Source of the DNA: Lactarius indigo
Taxonomy: Eukaryota > Basidiomycota > Agaricomycetes > Russulales > Russulaceae
DNA length: 64,000 nt
Direction of reading: 5' to 3'
NCBI GenBank assembly: GCA_025766275.1
Contig: JAFKAC010000062.1
Span: 248,001-312,000, forward strand
The translations under genes were made by a program, and so were the position numbers. Positions 1-11,298 of the stretch are shown here, piece after piece. A model generated the notes under the pieces. The model ran no database searches and was not told the origin of the DNA. It saw only the letters and a list, made by a program, of their open reading frames with translations. Numbering within the stretch: the stretch's first letter is position 1; each line of letters opens with the position of its first letter.

Positions 1-718
1 CGTCGAAGTTATCGGGCGAGGTGGAGAGTGGAAGTACCAATTGGCAGATGCGAGGGCGCGTGGGCGGCAGGTGGCGATTATCTAATACTTGGGGTAGCCT
101 CGGACTGTGCCTTCTGGGCCGTATCCCAACACATTTACAGAGGAATTGGAGGCTGCAAGGGGGCACGCACCGTGACGCACGGCTTTGCTTATCTCAATAA
201 CAAAGGAGCTCAAAGTGGGGCTGATCACAGGCCCAGGTGCGACCTCGAGGCTCGGTGACTTTCTTTTTAACTGAGCGTGAGACTCAGCTGAGGTCACCGT
301 TGCAACCGCCCCGGCCAGCACCACCTCACACTCGGCCAGACTTCACCACTGGCACCACCTGAACGTTGGGGTAAAAAAAGTTGCAATGACAGTGACTGAT
401 ACTCATGATCTCCTTCACGTGCACAGTTCGTAAGCCTGTGAACTTTTGTTCGTGCGCAGTGGGTCATCTTCTCAAGAGAGGCGCCATATTCCCAAGCCGG
501 CCCCGAAATCCACATGGTCACCATAGATATCCCAGTCAAAGAGGCGCAATCCACTGCCTTCGTTCTCTCAGGATCAGGCTCGGATTTGTGCTCGAGGCCA
601 CTCTTACGCTTCAGTTTCCTTGCATCCTCTAATTCATCCTGCGTTGCCTATCGCTCCTTCCACTACTAGTAGTACGGTCCACCTGGCGTCTCTGCATCCT
701 TCATGGCATCCTCCGAGA
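1..718. other. No gene recognised upstream of the aminopeptidase
   Basis: Short open frames exist on both strands but none shows a recognisable family, a codon-like pattern over more than about 85 codons, or convincing splice sites. The last 100 bases are pyrimidine-rich and lead into the aminopeptidase start, so they probably hold its promoter and 5' UTR. Confidence 0.4.
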
Positions 719-3700
719 ATGCCTCTGATCCCTATCCGTCTCCCAACCGAAGTGCGTCCGAGACACTACGACCTCACCATCCGAACCGATCTCGAGAAGG
801 AGAAATTCACCGGATTCGTCAAAATAGAGTGCGTGCGGTATCTTTCTTAGTGTCGTGGTGAGCCGTGCTCTAGCTTGCCTATCCCGCAGCCTCGAATTCG
901 TGAAAGCGACCAAGATTGTCACCTTCAATGCCGCAGCCGAGCTTTTGTTGGGCCCTGCGACCCTTGTCCTCTTTCCCTCGGGTACCCATCTTGCACCTAC
1001 AGAGACCAAGTTTGATGCCTCTACTGAGCGCGCGTCATTGACGTTCGCTGAGGAGCTACCCATAGGCATCAGAGCGACCCTCCATCTAGGCTTCGCGTCT
1101 GTAGCTGACGGATAGGATGGCTGGGTATTTCAAGAGCGCGTGGGCTAAAGGAATCTGTACAATATCGCAGTTCGAGGTGTGTGCGTTGTTCATTCGCTTT
1201 GATACCAGGTAGGCTTCAGAGTGTGAAACGGCGTTGGGGCTGCGAAGATCGTGCCTGAGCACCGCTACCCTGATCGTGTCTAAGTGAAACGGTGCCCTGG
1301 GGCCCTCTTCCCCTTCATTACTAGCTATTCAACTGTTGGAAATCGTGTCTGACTGGTATTACCCGTTGCTTCTCACCGTGGCCCATTTTTGCACCCTTCT
1401 ACTTGAGGACGCGTTCCTGCCTGACGCAAACCGTTTCCTTTTGCTCCTCGTCCCGCCCTCATCAGTTGGAGCTGATGAATACCTCAGCTCTCAGCCTACG
1501 GGCGCCCGTAGCGCCTTGCCTTGCTGGGATGAGCCCCTCCTGAAAGCCACCTTCTCTGTAACCCTCATATCTCGCAAGGGAACTGTCAGCCTCTCCAACA
1601 TGCCCGCGCTCTCAGACGCCCCAGTTGCCGATGCGGATACCAAAGCTCTCTTCGAGGGCGTCAAAGAAGGCAGCTGGTATGCGACAAAGTTTGAGACGAC
1701 GCCCCCGGTGAGGCGCTCAGAGCATAAGGGAAAATGAATCTGCTGACAAAAGGATAGATGTCAACGTATCTAGTCGCACTCGCAAATGGCGAGTTTGTGT
1801 ACCTCGAGAGCTCGTACAAGAGTCCACTTAGTGGGAAAATCCGTCCGCTGCGCGTCTACAGTATGCCTTTTACAGTTTCAGTGCTCATCTGTTTCAAGCT
1901 TATCACGTCCACCAGCTACCCCGGATATGATCGACCAGGCGCAGTATGCGCTCGATGTCAAGGAAAAGGTCCTTACCGCTCTACGAGCGAGCATTTGATA
2001 TAGAGTACCCGCTGCCGAAGCTCGACACGCTCATCGCCAATAACATGGCTGGCGCATTAGAGAACTGGGTAATCGCTTTGCGTCTGCCCTCGCGCCGGGG
2101 TAATCTGGACTGATAAGCGAATGCTCCTCACTAATAGGGTTTGATCATCGGGACATCCACGGCTTATCTTGTTGATCCTGAAAATGCGGACATTGCGGCG
2201 AAGAAACGAATCGCAGAAACACAGAGCCACGAGATCGCGCATATGTGGTGCGTCGAACCCTTTCGAAGGATTGATGACTATCTGATTGGTGAGGTATAGG
2301 TTTGGAAATATCACGACGATGAAATGGTGGGATAACCTGTATCTCAACGAAGGTACAAGCGAAATTTGTGCTTCGGCCTGATAGACGTACTCTGACCATA
2401 TTCGTGACTAGGTTTCGCGACTTTGGCATGTTCTATTACTCAGGACGTTTCTGATCCCTCATCTCATACGCCTTTTGTAGATGGGAGAGAAGGTCATTTT
2501 GGATAAGTTAGTGATGCTGCCTTCTCGACCTTTTGGGATCTGACGAACGGATCAATACTAGAATTTATCCCGAATGGAAGGTCGACGTGGGCTTTATCAA
2601 CAATCACCTTAATGTAGCTCTTCGTCTCGATGCAAAGCTGTCCTCACACCCAATCGAGGTCGCGGTGCCCGATGCGGGTCAGATCGGCCAGATTTTCGAC
2701 TCTTTGTCATATTCTAAAGCTGCTTCCGGTGCGTCTATTCGCGTTCGTCAACTCGAGAAAGGCAACTGATAGACGGTGATAGTGCTTCGGATGTTGTCGA
2801 AATTTGTCGGCGAGGAAAAGTTCCTGAAAGGAGTCTCGTTATACTTAAAAAAGCATCTGTATTCCAACACGGTTTCTCGCAACTTATGGGAGGGTATCAG
2901 CGAAGCGACTGGTACGCATGTTCGGACTTGCGCCGTTTCTATAGCTACTAAAGAATGCACTAAAGGACTTGATGTTCCGAGGATTATGGATAACTGGGTT
3001 TCGAAGGTAGGGGGTTGCGCCTGCTGGGAAATATTACGATCAATTGTCACCTCGCGATCAGATGGGATTCCCGGTGCTCACAGGTGACAGAGACAGCAAC
3101 TGGGGTCAAGGTACGCCAGGACCGGTTCCTCGAAGGAGGCCCGGCGAAACCGGAAGATAACGAGACAATCTGGTAAGCGCTGACTTCCGTTCCTTGATCC
3201 TCAAACGACTATGGGACTTGAAGGTCTGTACCACTGGGTTTGGTGACTGCTAGCGGCGTCAGGACAGGCGCTCGTTGACAACGGTGCTCTGCTGGAGACA
3301 CGCTGAAGCTGAGTTCGGGCTCGATACGAGCAAGCCCTTCAAGGTCAACGCGGACTACTAATGGCTTCTGTGAGTTGACGATCATTCTCTCTGCGTTTGT
3401 CAAACCCCCGACTTCCTCCAACCCGGACCGCAGATCACGTGTTGTACACGCCAACCCGCCTGGCTGCCATTGCGAGTGAGGCCGCGAAGACCGACTCCAT
3501 ATTCTCTCTCGGCGACCGCATTGGGCTAGTACACGATGCGTTTGCGCTTGGAAAGGCGGGCTACCTCAAACTGAGCGCCGGCGCTCGACCTCGTCGAGGA
3601 ACTCCGGGCCGAGAAAGAATGTGTGTGCCACATTCGCGCTGCGCGACACTAGCACGTCACTCAGAAGCTAACGGTATGCACGCGCCAAAGTCTTGGTCTG

Positions 3701-5027
3701 GACCAGCATCGATAAAAACTTGGACGGAATCACCCATGTGTGGTGGGAGAGCGAAAAGGTCGTGGAGCAGCTCAAGGTCTTCCGTCGGGTACGTGGGCGT
3801 CTGTCGACGGACACAGGCTCTCTCTCCCACCTGCTCAAATCGTGCCTCCCGCATAGGCTCTGTGCTCACCCCTCGTTGAGAAACTCGGTCCTAGAATACT
3901 CGAAGGACGACAGTGCCGACATAACCCAGCTTGCGCACACTCGCCTGTCACCGGCGCGGCAACCTGCCGGGGACTACAGGGTAAGGTCAGTCTCATGCTT
4001 CTCTCTTGGATGCGTTCACGATCGCGTGTTGGTTCTATTACTACCAGAATTATAAAGGCTCTCCTGGACCGCTTCACTAGGTACATCGCGGGCGATATCT
4101 CTGCCATTCCCTGTCGACCTCCTCAGCGTCACGCTTAGCACGGTCCGTGGCTGTTTTCACCCATCCACACCGCTAGGCGGTGTCTGGGAACGTCGAATGA
4201 GAATCGACCCCTAACTACGTGTGATCTAGGCCGTGAAGCACACTGGCGCGCCGGCCTACGACGCCGTGCTGAAGTTATTCGAGAACCCCAACACGCCGTC
4301 GATCAAGATAGCGGCCATGTACGCCCTTGCGCGCTGACTGGCTGCTGCTAGCTGACCACGATATTTACCAGCCGCGGTCTGACGAGCCCCGTCGACTGCG
4401 GCTCTACAGGCGCGCACATTCGACTTGGTCCTGTCAAGGGTGGGGGACGAAGATCTCTTATACTTTTTCCTCAACTTCTCTACGAACACAGAGGCGCTCA
4501 ACGCCCTGCGCGAGTTCTTCGAGGCCAATTACCTACTCTGTAGGAGCCACCTTCCTTTAGTTCTTTGCGCCCGATCGACTGACGAACTCGGCGAACCGGT
4601 GATAGATCAGCAAGCGCTTCGAGACGACGTTCTTGATGAAATATGTCATCCAGGTGGGGTTTGTTCCTCTGCTTCCTTATGCGTTCATTTTCTCCAAGAC
4701 AAATCAAACGTAGAGCGTATATTCCGGCTTTGGAAAGGAGGAGGACCGGGTTAAGGCTGAAGCATTCTTCAAGGTCCGCTCCCACATTTCGTGTTCATTC
4801 TAACAACCCAAGGAAAGTTCATTAGGACAAGGACACCCGCCAGTACAATCAGGCTTTGGCGCAAGCACTCGACGGAATCAGTGCCAAAGCGGCATTCATC
4901 GAGGTAGGCACCAAACGGATGTCGCGATGCGCCAACTGACCTCTTTCTTTTACTGTAATAGCGCTCCACATCGGATATCATCACTTGGTTGGAGAAGTGG
5001 GGAAAGGCGCCGAGGTCCGCGCTTTGA
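719..5027 (+). CDS. M1 zinc aminopeptidase (AAP1/APE2, puromycin-sensitive type), frame-disrupted
   Basis: Gluzincin aminopeptidase that removes N-terminal residues from peptides, usually cytosolic. The start at 719 opens with the family's N-terminal beta-domain (LPTEVRPRHYDL). The conserved blocks follow in order: ARSALPCWDEPLLKATF near 1510, a GAMEN-equivalent at 2051-2065 that reads GALEN, the zinc motif HEIAH at 2228-2242 joined across a short intron to FGN, and the third zinc ligand in LYLNEG near 2340. The C-terminal ERAP1-like domain runs from about 2770 (LSKFVGEEKFLKGVSLYL) to WLEKWGKAPR before TGA at 5025. The order and spacing fit a protein of about 890 residues. The frame breaks repeatedly beyond what introns explain: TAG at 1113 before AGYFKSAW, a one-base shift near 3076, TAA at 3359, and a shift near 3585. 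Either this is a decayed gene or the assembly carries indel errors here. Identity is sure; whether it is functional is not. Confidence 0.85.
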
Positions 5028-5507
5028 CGTTGAGAGATCTCAGACAGATAGTATCATTGTTGCACACATACAGGGGAATCGACCATCTCTGAACTGCCAA
5101 CTGGTGTCTGCTGTGAGAGAAGAATGGGAACGCAAGCGAGATAAGTATTTTAAAAAAGATGCATCGATTCGAAACCAAGCCAGGCTTATTCTGCATATTA
5201 TAATACAGACCGAGTGGAGTTGATGTGAGTTGTGATGGAGCACGAGAAAAGGTTGTACGAAAAAAACCACACACACAAAAAGAGAGGTCACTAATCTGAG
5301 AATCAATACGTCGTCTGAAAGAAAACAAAAACGGAAGAAGAGATAACATCCGAGCTGGCTTTGTAAATGAAAAGGCAATATTCGGTGATTATTAGAGAAA
5401 TGGTCACGTGCACGGAACGGCTAGGGGCTGGAAGAACGGCAAAAAGTAAAAAATGGAGAAAGAGAAGGAACGGAAGGAGGGAGGGGTTAGATTATGCCAA
5501 GTCCTCT
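5028..5507. other. Convergent intergenic space
   Basis: A+T-rich stretch between the plus-strand aminopeptidase stop and the minus-strand gene stop at 5508, with purine runs on the plus strand. It probably holds the two 3' UTRs. No coding signal or structured RNA was seen. Confidence 0.4.
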
Positions 5508-6565
5508 TCATGGAATGATATCGTCCAGCTCGCCATCGCGTACTCGGATCTCGACAACTTCTATTTCGTAATCTCCCAGGGAAGTGGACGTGGACCCGCA
5601 CGCGGAGAACACGCCCGTGGACGTGGGCGGTGAAGTGGATGCGACATCTGCAGAAGCATAAGGTCAGTCACAGAAACCTTTCTTAGAATAACCGATGGTG
5701 GTGCGGGAGATTTGTGTGAAAGAGATATAATGAATACGCACAGCGGTCCTTTATGTAAGGCGGGACGAAGAGGTCCTGCAACAGCGAGTATAAAATGACA
5801 CACGGATACGTTTTAGTGGGCGCGCACACAATGCACACACGGTGGGGAAAGCACACGCACCTGATTCCATACAAATCCCTGGCTCCTTTGGATCGTCAGG
5901 ATCGGGCGCAGCGCGCTCATGGGCGGACGGCGGCTACGCGGGCCGGCGGTGGCGCGCCGCAGGAGGGTGCGGGATGACGGGGGACGACTTGCCGTCCCCA
6001 TTCCCATTCGTCGTCGTCGTCGTCGTCATCGTCATCGTCACAGCGTCGCCAAGTAGCAGTGCCGCTGGGGTTCTGCGGGGCCTCAGCGCGCTGCTTGCCC
6101 TTGTCGCGCTTCTCCGGGTCTCCGCCATCGCTGCCACCCAGGGCCCTCCCGAGGCTGTCGTCAGTCGTCCTCGACGTCCATGGGCCCCGCGGCCTCGGCG
6201 TCGTCTGAGAGCGACGAGTTGTCGTCCGCTTCGCCGTCGTCTGGGTCTTCTGGATCGGCGTCGGCGTCGGCATCCGAGAGCGAATCCTCGTCTGCAGCCT
6301 CGTCGCCCGAATCTGAGTCCGATTCATCGGAGGAACCGAGGAGCTCGCTCCGCGCGGGTATCTGCTCGTAGCAGGCCCAAGTAGGCGGGCTCGGCGCACG
6401 GCCTAGGGGGCGATGGCGGAAGAAGGGAGAGACGGGGCGCGCAGACGCAGAGATGATGGAGGGGGAGTAGGAGGAGGGGGAGGCCGGCTCTTGGCTCTGC
6501 TCGTGTTGTGGTTGCGGCTGTGGTGGTGGTGGTGGTACTTGTGCCGGTGATTGCGATTCGCTCAT
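5508..6565 (-). CDS. Conserved fungal protein of unknown function, acidic and low-complexity, with GFVWNQDLF motif
   Basis: Read on the minus strand from ATG at 6565. The N-terminal part (6565 to about 6161) is rich in Pro, Gln, Ser, Asp and Glu, and includes GSSDESDSDSGDEAADE. It ends in an in-frame TGA, after which the sequence continues one frame over (GGSDGGDPEKRDKGKQRAE) into a poly-Asp tract coded by TCG repeats near 6010-6045. The 3' exons are clean: an exon ending at 5861 carries ILTIQRSQGFVWNQ, the intron 5860-5776 is followed by exon 5775-5742 (DLFVPPYIKDR), then intron 5741-5648, then the last exon 5647-5508 ending in GELDDIIP. Phases join perfectly and the last exons share the frame of the start codon. 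The motif GFVWNQDLFVPPYIKDR looks like a conserved fungal C-terminal signature but I cannot name a function. The two frame changes in the middle are either sequencing indels at the trinucleotide repeat or real damage. Confidence 0.6.
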
Positions 6566-6781
6566 TCTTCACTCTATCTTATTTTTTCGCTTTCTATTGT
6601 CTCTGTCTCGTCCCTGTCTCGTCTCGTCCGCTCGTTAGCTTCGTTTGTGGTGGTTTTGGGTGGGATGGGGATGGTCGTGGAGACTCGCTTTAATTTTTGC
6701 TTGTCAAAGTCGAGAACCACAAAGAGCTCGTGAGCACTTTCCCACACTAATTAACCCTTTCAGGTGCAGCCACGGGTCGAC

Positions 6782-7977
6782 ATGGCTGGTTCCCGCTGGG
6801 CCTACGTCCGTAACTTTGAACTGCCAGATACCTTACTTCCAAACACCTTTATCCTATTGAGAATCGATGGCCATTCGTTCCATCGGTGCGCTTGTCCCCC
6901 TATCTCCCTCCGTACCCCAACTGTCACTATATACAACAGATTCGCGGATGAATCATGCTTTTGTGAAGCCTAACGACTGTTCGCGCCCTCGAACTCATGG
7001 ACCTCGCGGCTTGGACAGTGATGCGAGAGTACCCAGACATCGTCCTCGCATACGGGGAGTCCGACGAGTACAGGTATTCACTCCCCCGAACCGAGAGTCG
7101 AGTCGAGTCACACTGCCACACAACTCAGCTTCTTGCTTCGAAAATCTACAAAGCTGTACAATCGAAGACAATCAAAAATCACATCTCTGTTGTGCTCGTT
7201 GTTTACGTCGGCATACGTCATGTTTTGGCCCCAATGCTTCCCAGACACCCGCTTGCGCTACGCTCCCTCGTTCGACGCGCGCATCGTGCTCTACCCGGGC
7301 GCGCAGGAAGTTCGCGATTACTTTTCGTGGCGTCAGGCCGATAGTATGTGGTACATCCTTTGAGAATCAGCGGAATCGTTGATGAGGGTATGATCAGCGC
7401 ACGTCAACAATCTATACAACACCACATTTTGGGCCCTAGTACAACAAGGCGGACAGACAACAAAAGAAGCCCATGAGACGCTGAGTGTACACCTTCAGAC
7501 GATACCCCTTTGTTGTCTTCTGAATTGTAGTCTCAGCGTACGATGTCTAGCCAGAAACATGAGATCTTGTTTTCGCGATTCGGGAATCAACTATAACGAT
7601 CTTCCACGTCAGTTCCGAAAAGGGAGCACAATAGTCAAGGACAAGGTGACGCCTACCATTTCATCTTATCTTCTGCGCTAAACTCCAGCAGCTTCCGATC
7701 ATAGAGACTGAATGACGAGGGTGAAGCCGATATTAAGATCAAGGCAGGATTCCGTGCCGGTGCGTTCATCCTGTACCATTATCAATCCAATACTTGAAAC
7801 ATCTGTTAGAATGAGAATGACCCAGTGCCTGACATCAACGAAGCCGGAGTACCCGCGCCTGAGAAGACATCTTCTGAGAAACGACGAGCGCGTGCAACGA
7901 CAAAGCAGAGATTACTTTATTCTGACATTATCGCGGATGGGTTTTGGAGAAGGAGGCCGTATCTGTTAGAAGAATGA
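6782..7977 (+). CDS. THG1: tRNA-His guanylyltransferase, frame-disrupted
   Basis: Thg1 adds the obligatory G-1 to the 5' end of tRNA-His, by a 3'-5' polymerase reaction. The start at 6782 opens MAGSRWAYVRNFE followed by LLPNTFILLRIDGHSFHR, the first metal-binding block. The second block (VKPND, ELMDLAAWTVMREYPDIVLAYGESDEY) carries the catalytic aspartate of the SDEY motif near 7060. Later exons give SAYVMFWPQCFPDTRL, YFSWRQAD, HVNNLYNTTFWALVQQGG near 7400, a degenerate FGINYNDLPRQFRKG-like block near 7580, and IIADGFWRRRPYLLEE before TGA at 7975. The order and total size match the family (about 270-290 aa). The frame changes between FADE and HAFVKPND (about 6955), again before the ELMDL block (about 6985), and near 7550. 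Some of this is introns, but at least two shifts are not. Because Thg1 is normally essential, assembly error or a second intact allele is plausible. Confidence 0.8.
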
Positions 7978-8143
7978 GCTGAGGTCACTTGCTTGTGTAC
8001 TGTAGCCCAATCCACGTGTAATGGTAATCGCAAGAAGCACTCTATTCTATATCAGTGCTCCCCCCCTCCCGGGCTCTCCCCCCCTTGCCACGTCCGTCCT
8101 GAGCCCGAGCCTGTTTCCTGCCACCGCAGTCCAGCTCTTTTCA

Positions 8144-11100
8144 ATGGACCTCAGAGCGATCACCAACCTCGACGGGGGACGGTTGCAATCCCAGCCCTTG
8201 GCGTCGGGTAAGTTGTTTACACTTGTGGGTCCATCGTGATCAAGGATGTTCTCCCCGTTGAGTGATCATCATTCCCTTGTGGGTCCATCCACGCCGCCAT
8301 GAGCGTGATTGCGTCCATGTTTGCTGTCGCCTTGTACTCTGACACCTGACGCCTGTCTTGTTACTCCGTTGCCTGTCACGACTGTCCGCCTCCGCCTCCG
8401 AGTTTCCCTTTCTCAATTTCTGTCACCGTTTCAACTTCTCCACATGCGCTTCTCCGCCTTGACTCCTCCCCGCGACCCCTCCCATCCTCGCCGACAACGT
8501 AATGCTGACCAACCCCATCATCTCATCATTCCTCCCACCACAGCGACACCAACAGCGCCGCCGACCGCAGCAGGCAACGCTGCAGCCCCATTGGCCTGGG
8601 ATCCCGGCGTCCGTCACCCCATCCGTCAGCGCCGGACCCACCCCGTACCCCCTGCCCTGCCACCGCCCTCACCGTCGCCGCCGCTCCTTAGCCCTACTGA
8701 GGACGCTCCCACGCAGCGCAGACAAGGCAGGACAGCCCGAGTCGTTCCATACATCGTTCTCAGACGACGCAGGCCCAGACGTGCGCGCCGGCGACGATGA
8801 TGGGGGCACGGATGACGAGTATGAGGCGGCGGATGGCCGTCCCGCCTTTGTTCCCGGCCCTCGACATCCTTACTCTCGATCGAGCGCGCGTGAGGTTGCG
8901 CCGCGGTTCTCTCATCCGCACAATCTACGTGCCCACCCGTCGAGCGTAAGCGCCGCGCACATCGCGGCGCAACCAGTGCGTCACTCCACTTTTGCGCTCT
9001 TCGTCTGCTCACCCACGCCACCTTCTCCTTATAATTATGAACATCAATGAAAATACAACAAAACTTACCGTGCGTGTCTTTGTCTTTGTTTAAAAATGTT
9101 CCACGCGTCAGACCTACCGCGTCAATTCCGACCGTGGCTACCCGTGCCAGCACCACGACTACTCCTATGGCTCGTCGACGCAGACGATCTGACGACGAGG
9201 ATAGCGAGGACGATCAGGCGGAGGACGGCGAAGGTGTCCAAGTGGTAGAGGAACGCTCGCGGTATCGTCCGCGCCTGCGCAGGCGTTGCAGCAGCTCTAG
9301 CTCAGAGCGTGGTATCTCCCTCAAGCTCTCCCTCCCGGACCCCGCGCCCAAGCATGTCCCTTCGCCGCAGCCCCTCTCTCACCGCGATTCCAACGGAGCC
9401 CACCTCCCGACAGCTTGCGTCTCCACCTTCCCGCAGTCCCGAGTCCCAAGCGCCACCCCGCGGCGTCGGACGAGACTGCCCGGCAGCAGTCACAGCCCAC
9501 TCGCTTAGAGCCTACGAACACGATCAAATTGCGCAGCCCAAGTGTTGAGTCCATCACGGAGTGGTCCGTGCCCCCTGCCCCTGCGCCTCAGCCGGTCCAA
9601 GCAGAAGACACCTGTGCCAAACGTCTCGTCCGGCTCTGCACAGGCCGCCGCGCCTGCATCGGCGCCTACACCCGACACGAACGGCGCAGTCATGCTGAGT
9701 GATAGCGAGATGGCCGACGAGACGGAGCACCTGCGCGCACAGCTGGGGTGCCCTCCCGGCACGCCTGTTGGACTCAGCGCTCTCGCCGATCCTCCACCGG
9801 GAGAAAAGCCCAACTATCCACTGCCGACGCTCATTAAGCTCGCGATATACGACAGTCCACGGGGCCGCCTCACACTTCAAGAAATATACCAGGCGCTCGA
9901 GGATCGATTCGAATGGTTCCGCCAGCGAACTGATGAGCTCTCCTGGAAGGTGCGTCTGCCCGGGCCGCCCGGATGACCGGACCAGCTGAGCTGACAGCGC
10001 GCGACCTAGAACTCCATCCGGCATAATTTGTCTCTGCGAAAGTGCTTCCTCAAGGTCCAGCGGCCGATCACAGAGCCAGGCAAGGGCAGCTACTGGATGA
10101 TCGACCTCACCCAGGGCGAAGGGAACAAACGTGTGCGCAAGCGAAACAAGAAACCCACCAAGAGCCAACTCGCTGCGCAGGCCTACCGCCTTCCAGGGCA
10201 AGGAAGCGATAGTCGGCGCCCCACGCCATACCCGCCGCTACCCTCGCATGCGCGCCAGCCGACTTTCAAGGAGGACAACCTAGGTCATGGACTGCGACGA
10301 CGACTACCAAGCTCCCCCTGCGCAGACGAACTTTACAACGAGGACCACCGAACAACCCCAGTCCCAACATTCTCGTACCCTACACCCTTCTCGTGGCGCC
10401 GCCGCCTTGTCGCCGTCGTCGTCATCATTGCACCCGTCCGATCTACCCGATCTAGACGCCAATATCGACCCTGCCTTGCGCGTCCCCGTTGCCACCCCCA
10501 CGTCTGGGCCGTCCAAGGCGCCGCATTTATCGCACTTACCCCCCGGCGCCCAGACTCCACAGGCACAGGCGCAGCAAATGACGTTGCCACGTCCGCCTCA
10601 TCATTCGCCATACCACCGCCCGCTCTTGCCTCAGACCCAAGGCGCGAGCCGACAGCCGTCCCAGACAGGAGTCTCTGCCTCGCACATTCCGCACCCTCGA
10701 CTGTCGATGCCGAGTCTGCACCATAGCCAAACGAACTCAGAGCGCAGAGCGATTGTCCGCGCAGGTACAGCAACAGCAATCGCAACAACAGGGCACCCCT
10801 CGTCTCCCACCCATGCGCACGCTCAGCCAATCTCCTGATCCAACATCCTCCGAACCGACTTATACATCTCCGCCACCACCATCATCGCCCCCGTCTACAG
10901 CACCCGGACCCCCAACCTCTCCCTTGCGGCCCGCGGGCGGGTTCGCGCGTTTCGCGCGTGCTCCGATCGGGTTTGCCTCCGCGCCGGTGTTCGGCAAGCC
11001 GCCTCCATCAGCCTCGCCGTCTACGCATATCCGCCCCTTAGTCGTGTCCGATGCAACGAACACGTCGTCGTCATCGTCGTCATCTTCGTCTGTAGCAACG

Positions 11101-11298
11101 GCACCTGCGGCCACTGAAGGCCGAAGGTGGCAGGCAGACGGACGCTTCGTGCCGCCCCCGCCGCGTGCTGGGATCGAGTACGTGCAGCGCGAGGGCGGCG
11201 GGCTCGTCACGGCTCGCAGACCGTCGGGCCGGTACGGCAAGGGCTCAATCGATTGGCTTGGAAGCTTGAATGGGGCCAACGCGGATGCCCCGAGCTAA
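8144..11298 (+). CDS. Forkhead (winged-helix) transcription factor, frame-disrupted
   Basis: The forkhead domain runs from about 9808 ([36 protein letters not shown]) through an intron at 9950-10009 to [24 protein letters not shown] and a basic RKRNKKP tail near 10150. This is the DNA-binding winged helix with recognition helix NSIRHNLS. The flanks are long, disordered and rich in Pro, Ser and Gln, as in fungal forkhead regulators. The likely start is ATG 8144 ([15 protein letters not shown]), followed by an intron with donor GTAAG near 8209. The C-terminus ([15 protein letters not shown]...ADAPS) ends at TAA 11296. The coding frame has to change several times without splice sites (near 8730, 9300, 9480-9590, 10280 and 10745). 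Cell-cycle or developmental regulation is typical of the family; the target genes cannot be told from sequence. Confidence 0.8.

Noticed and set aside
8626..9156. 176-codon minus-strand ORF
   Set aside because: Antisense to the forkhead N-terminal region and of low-complexity composition.
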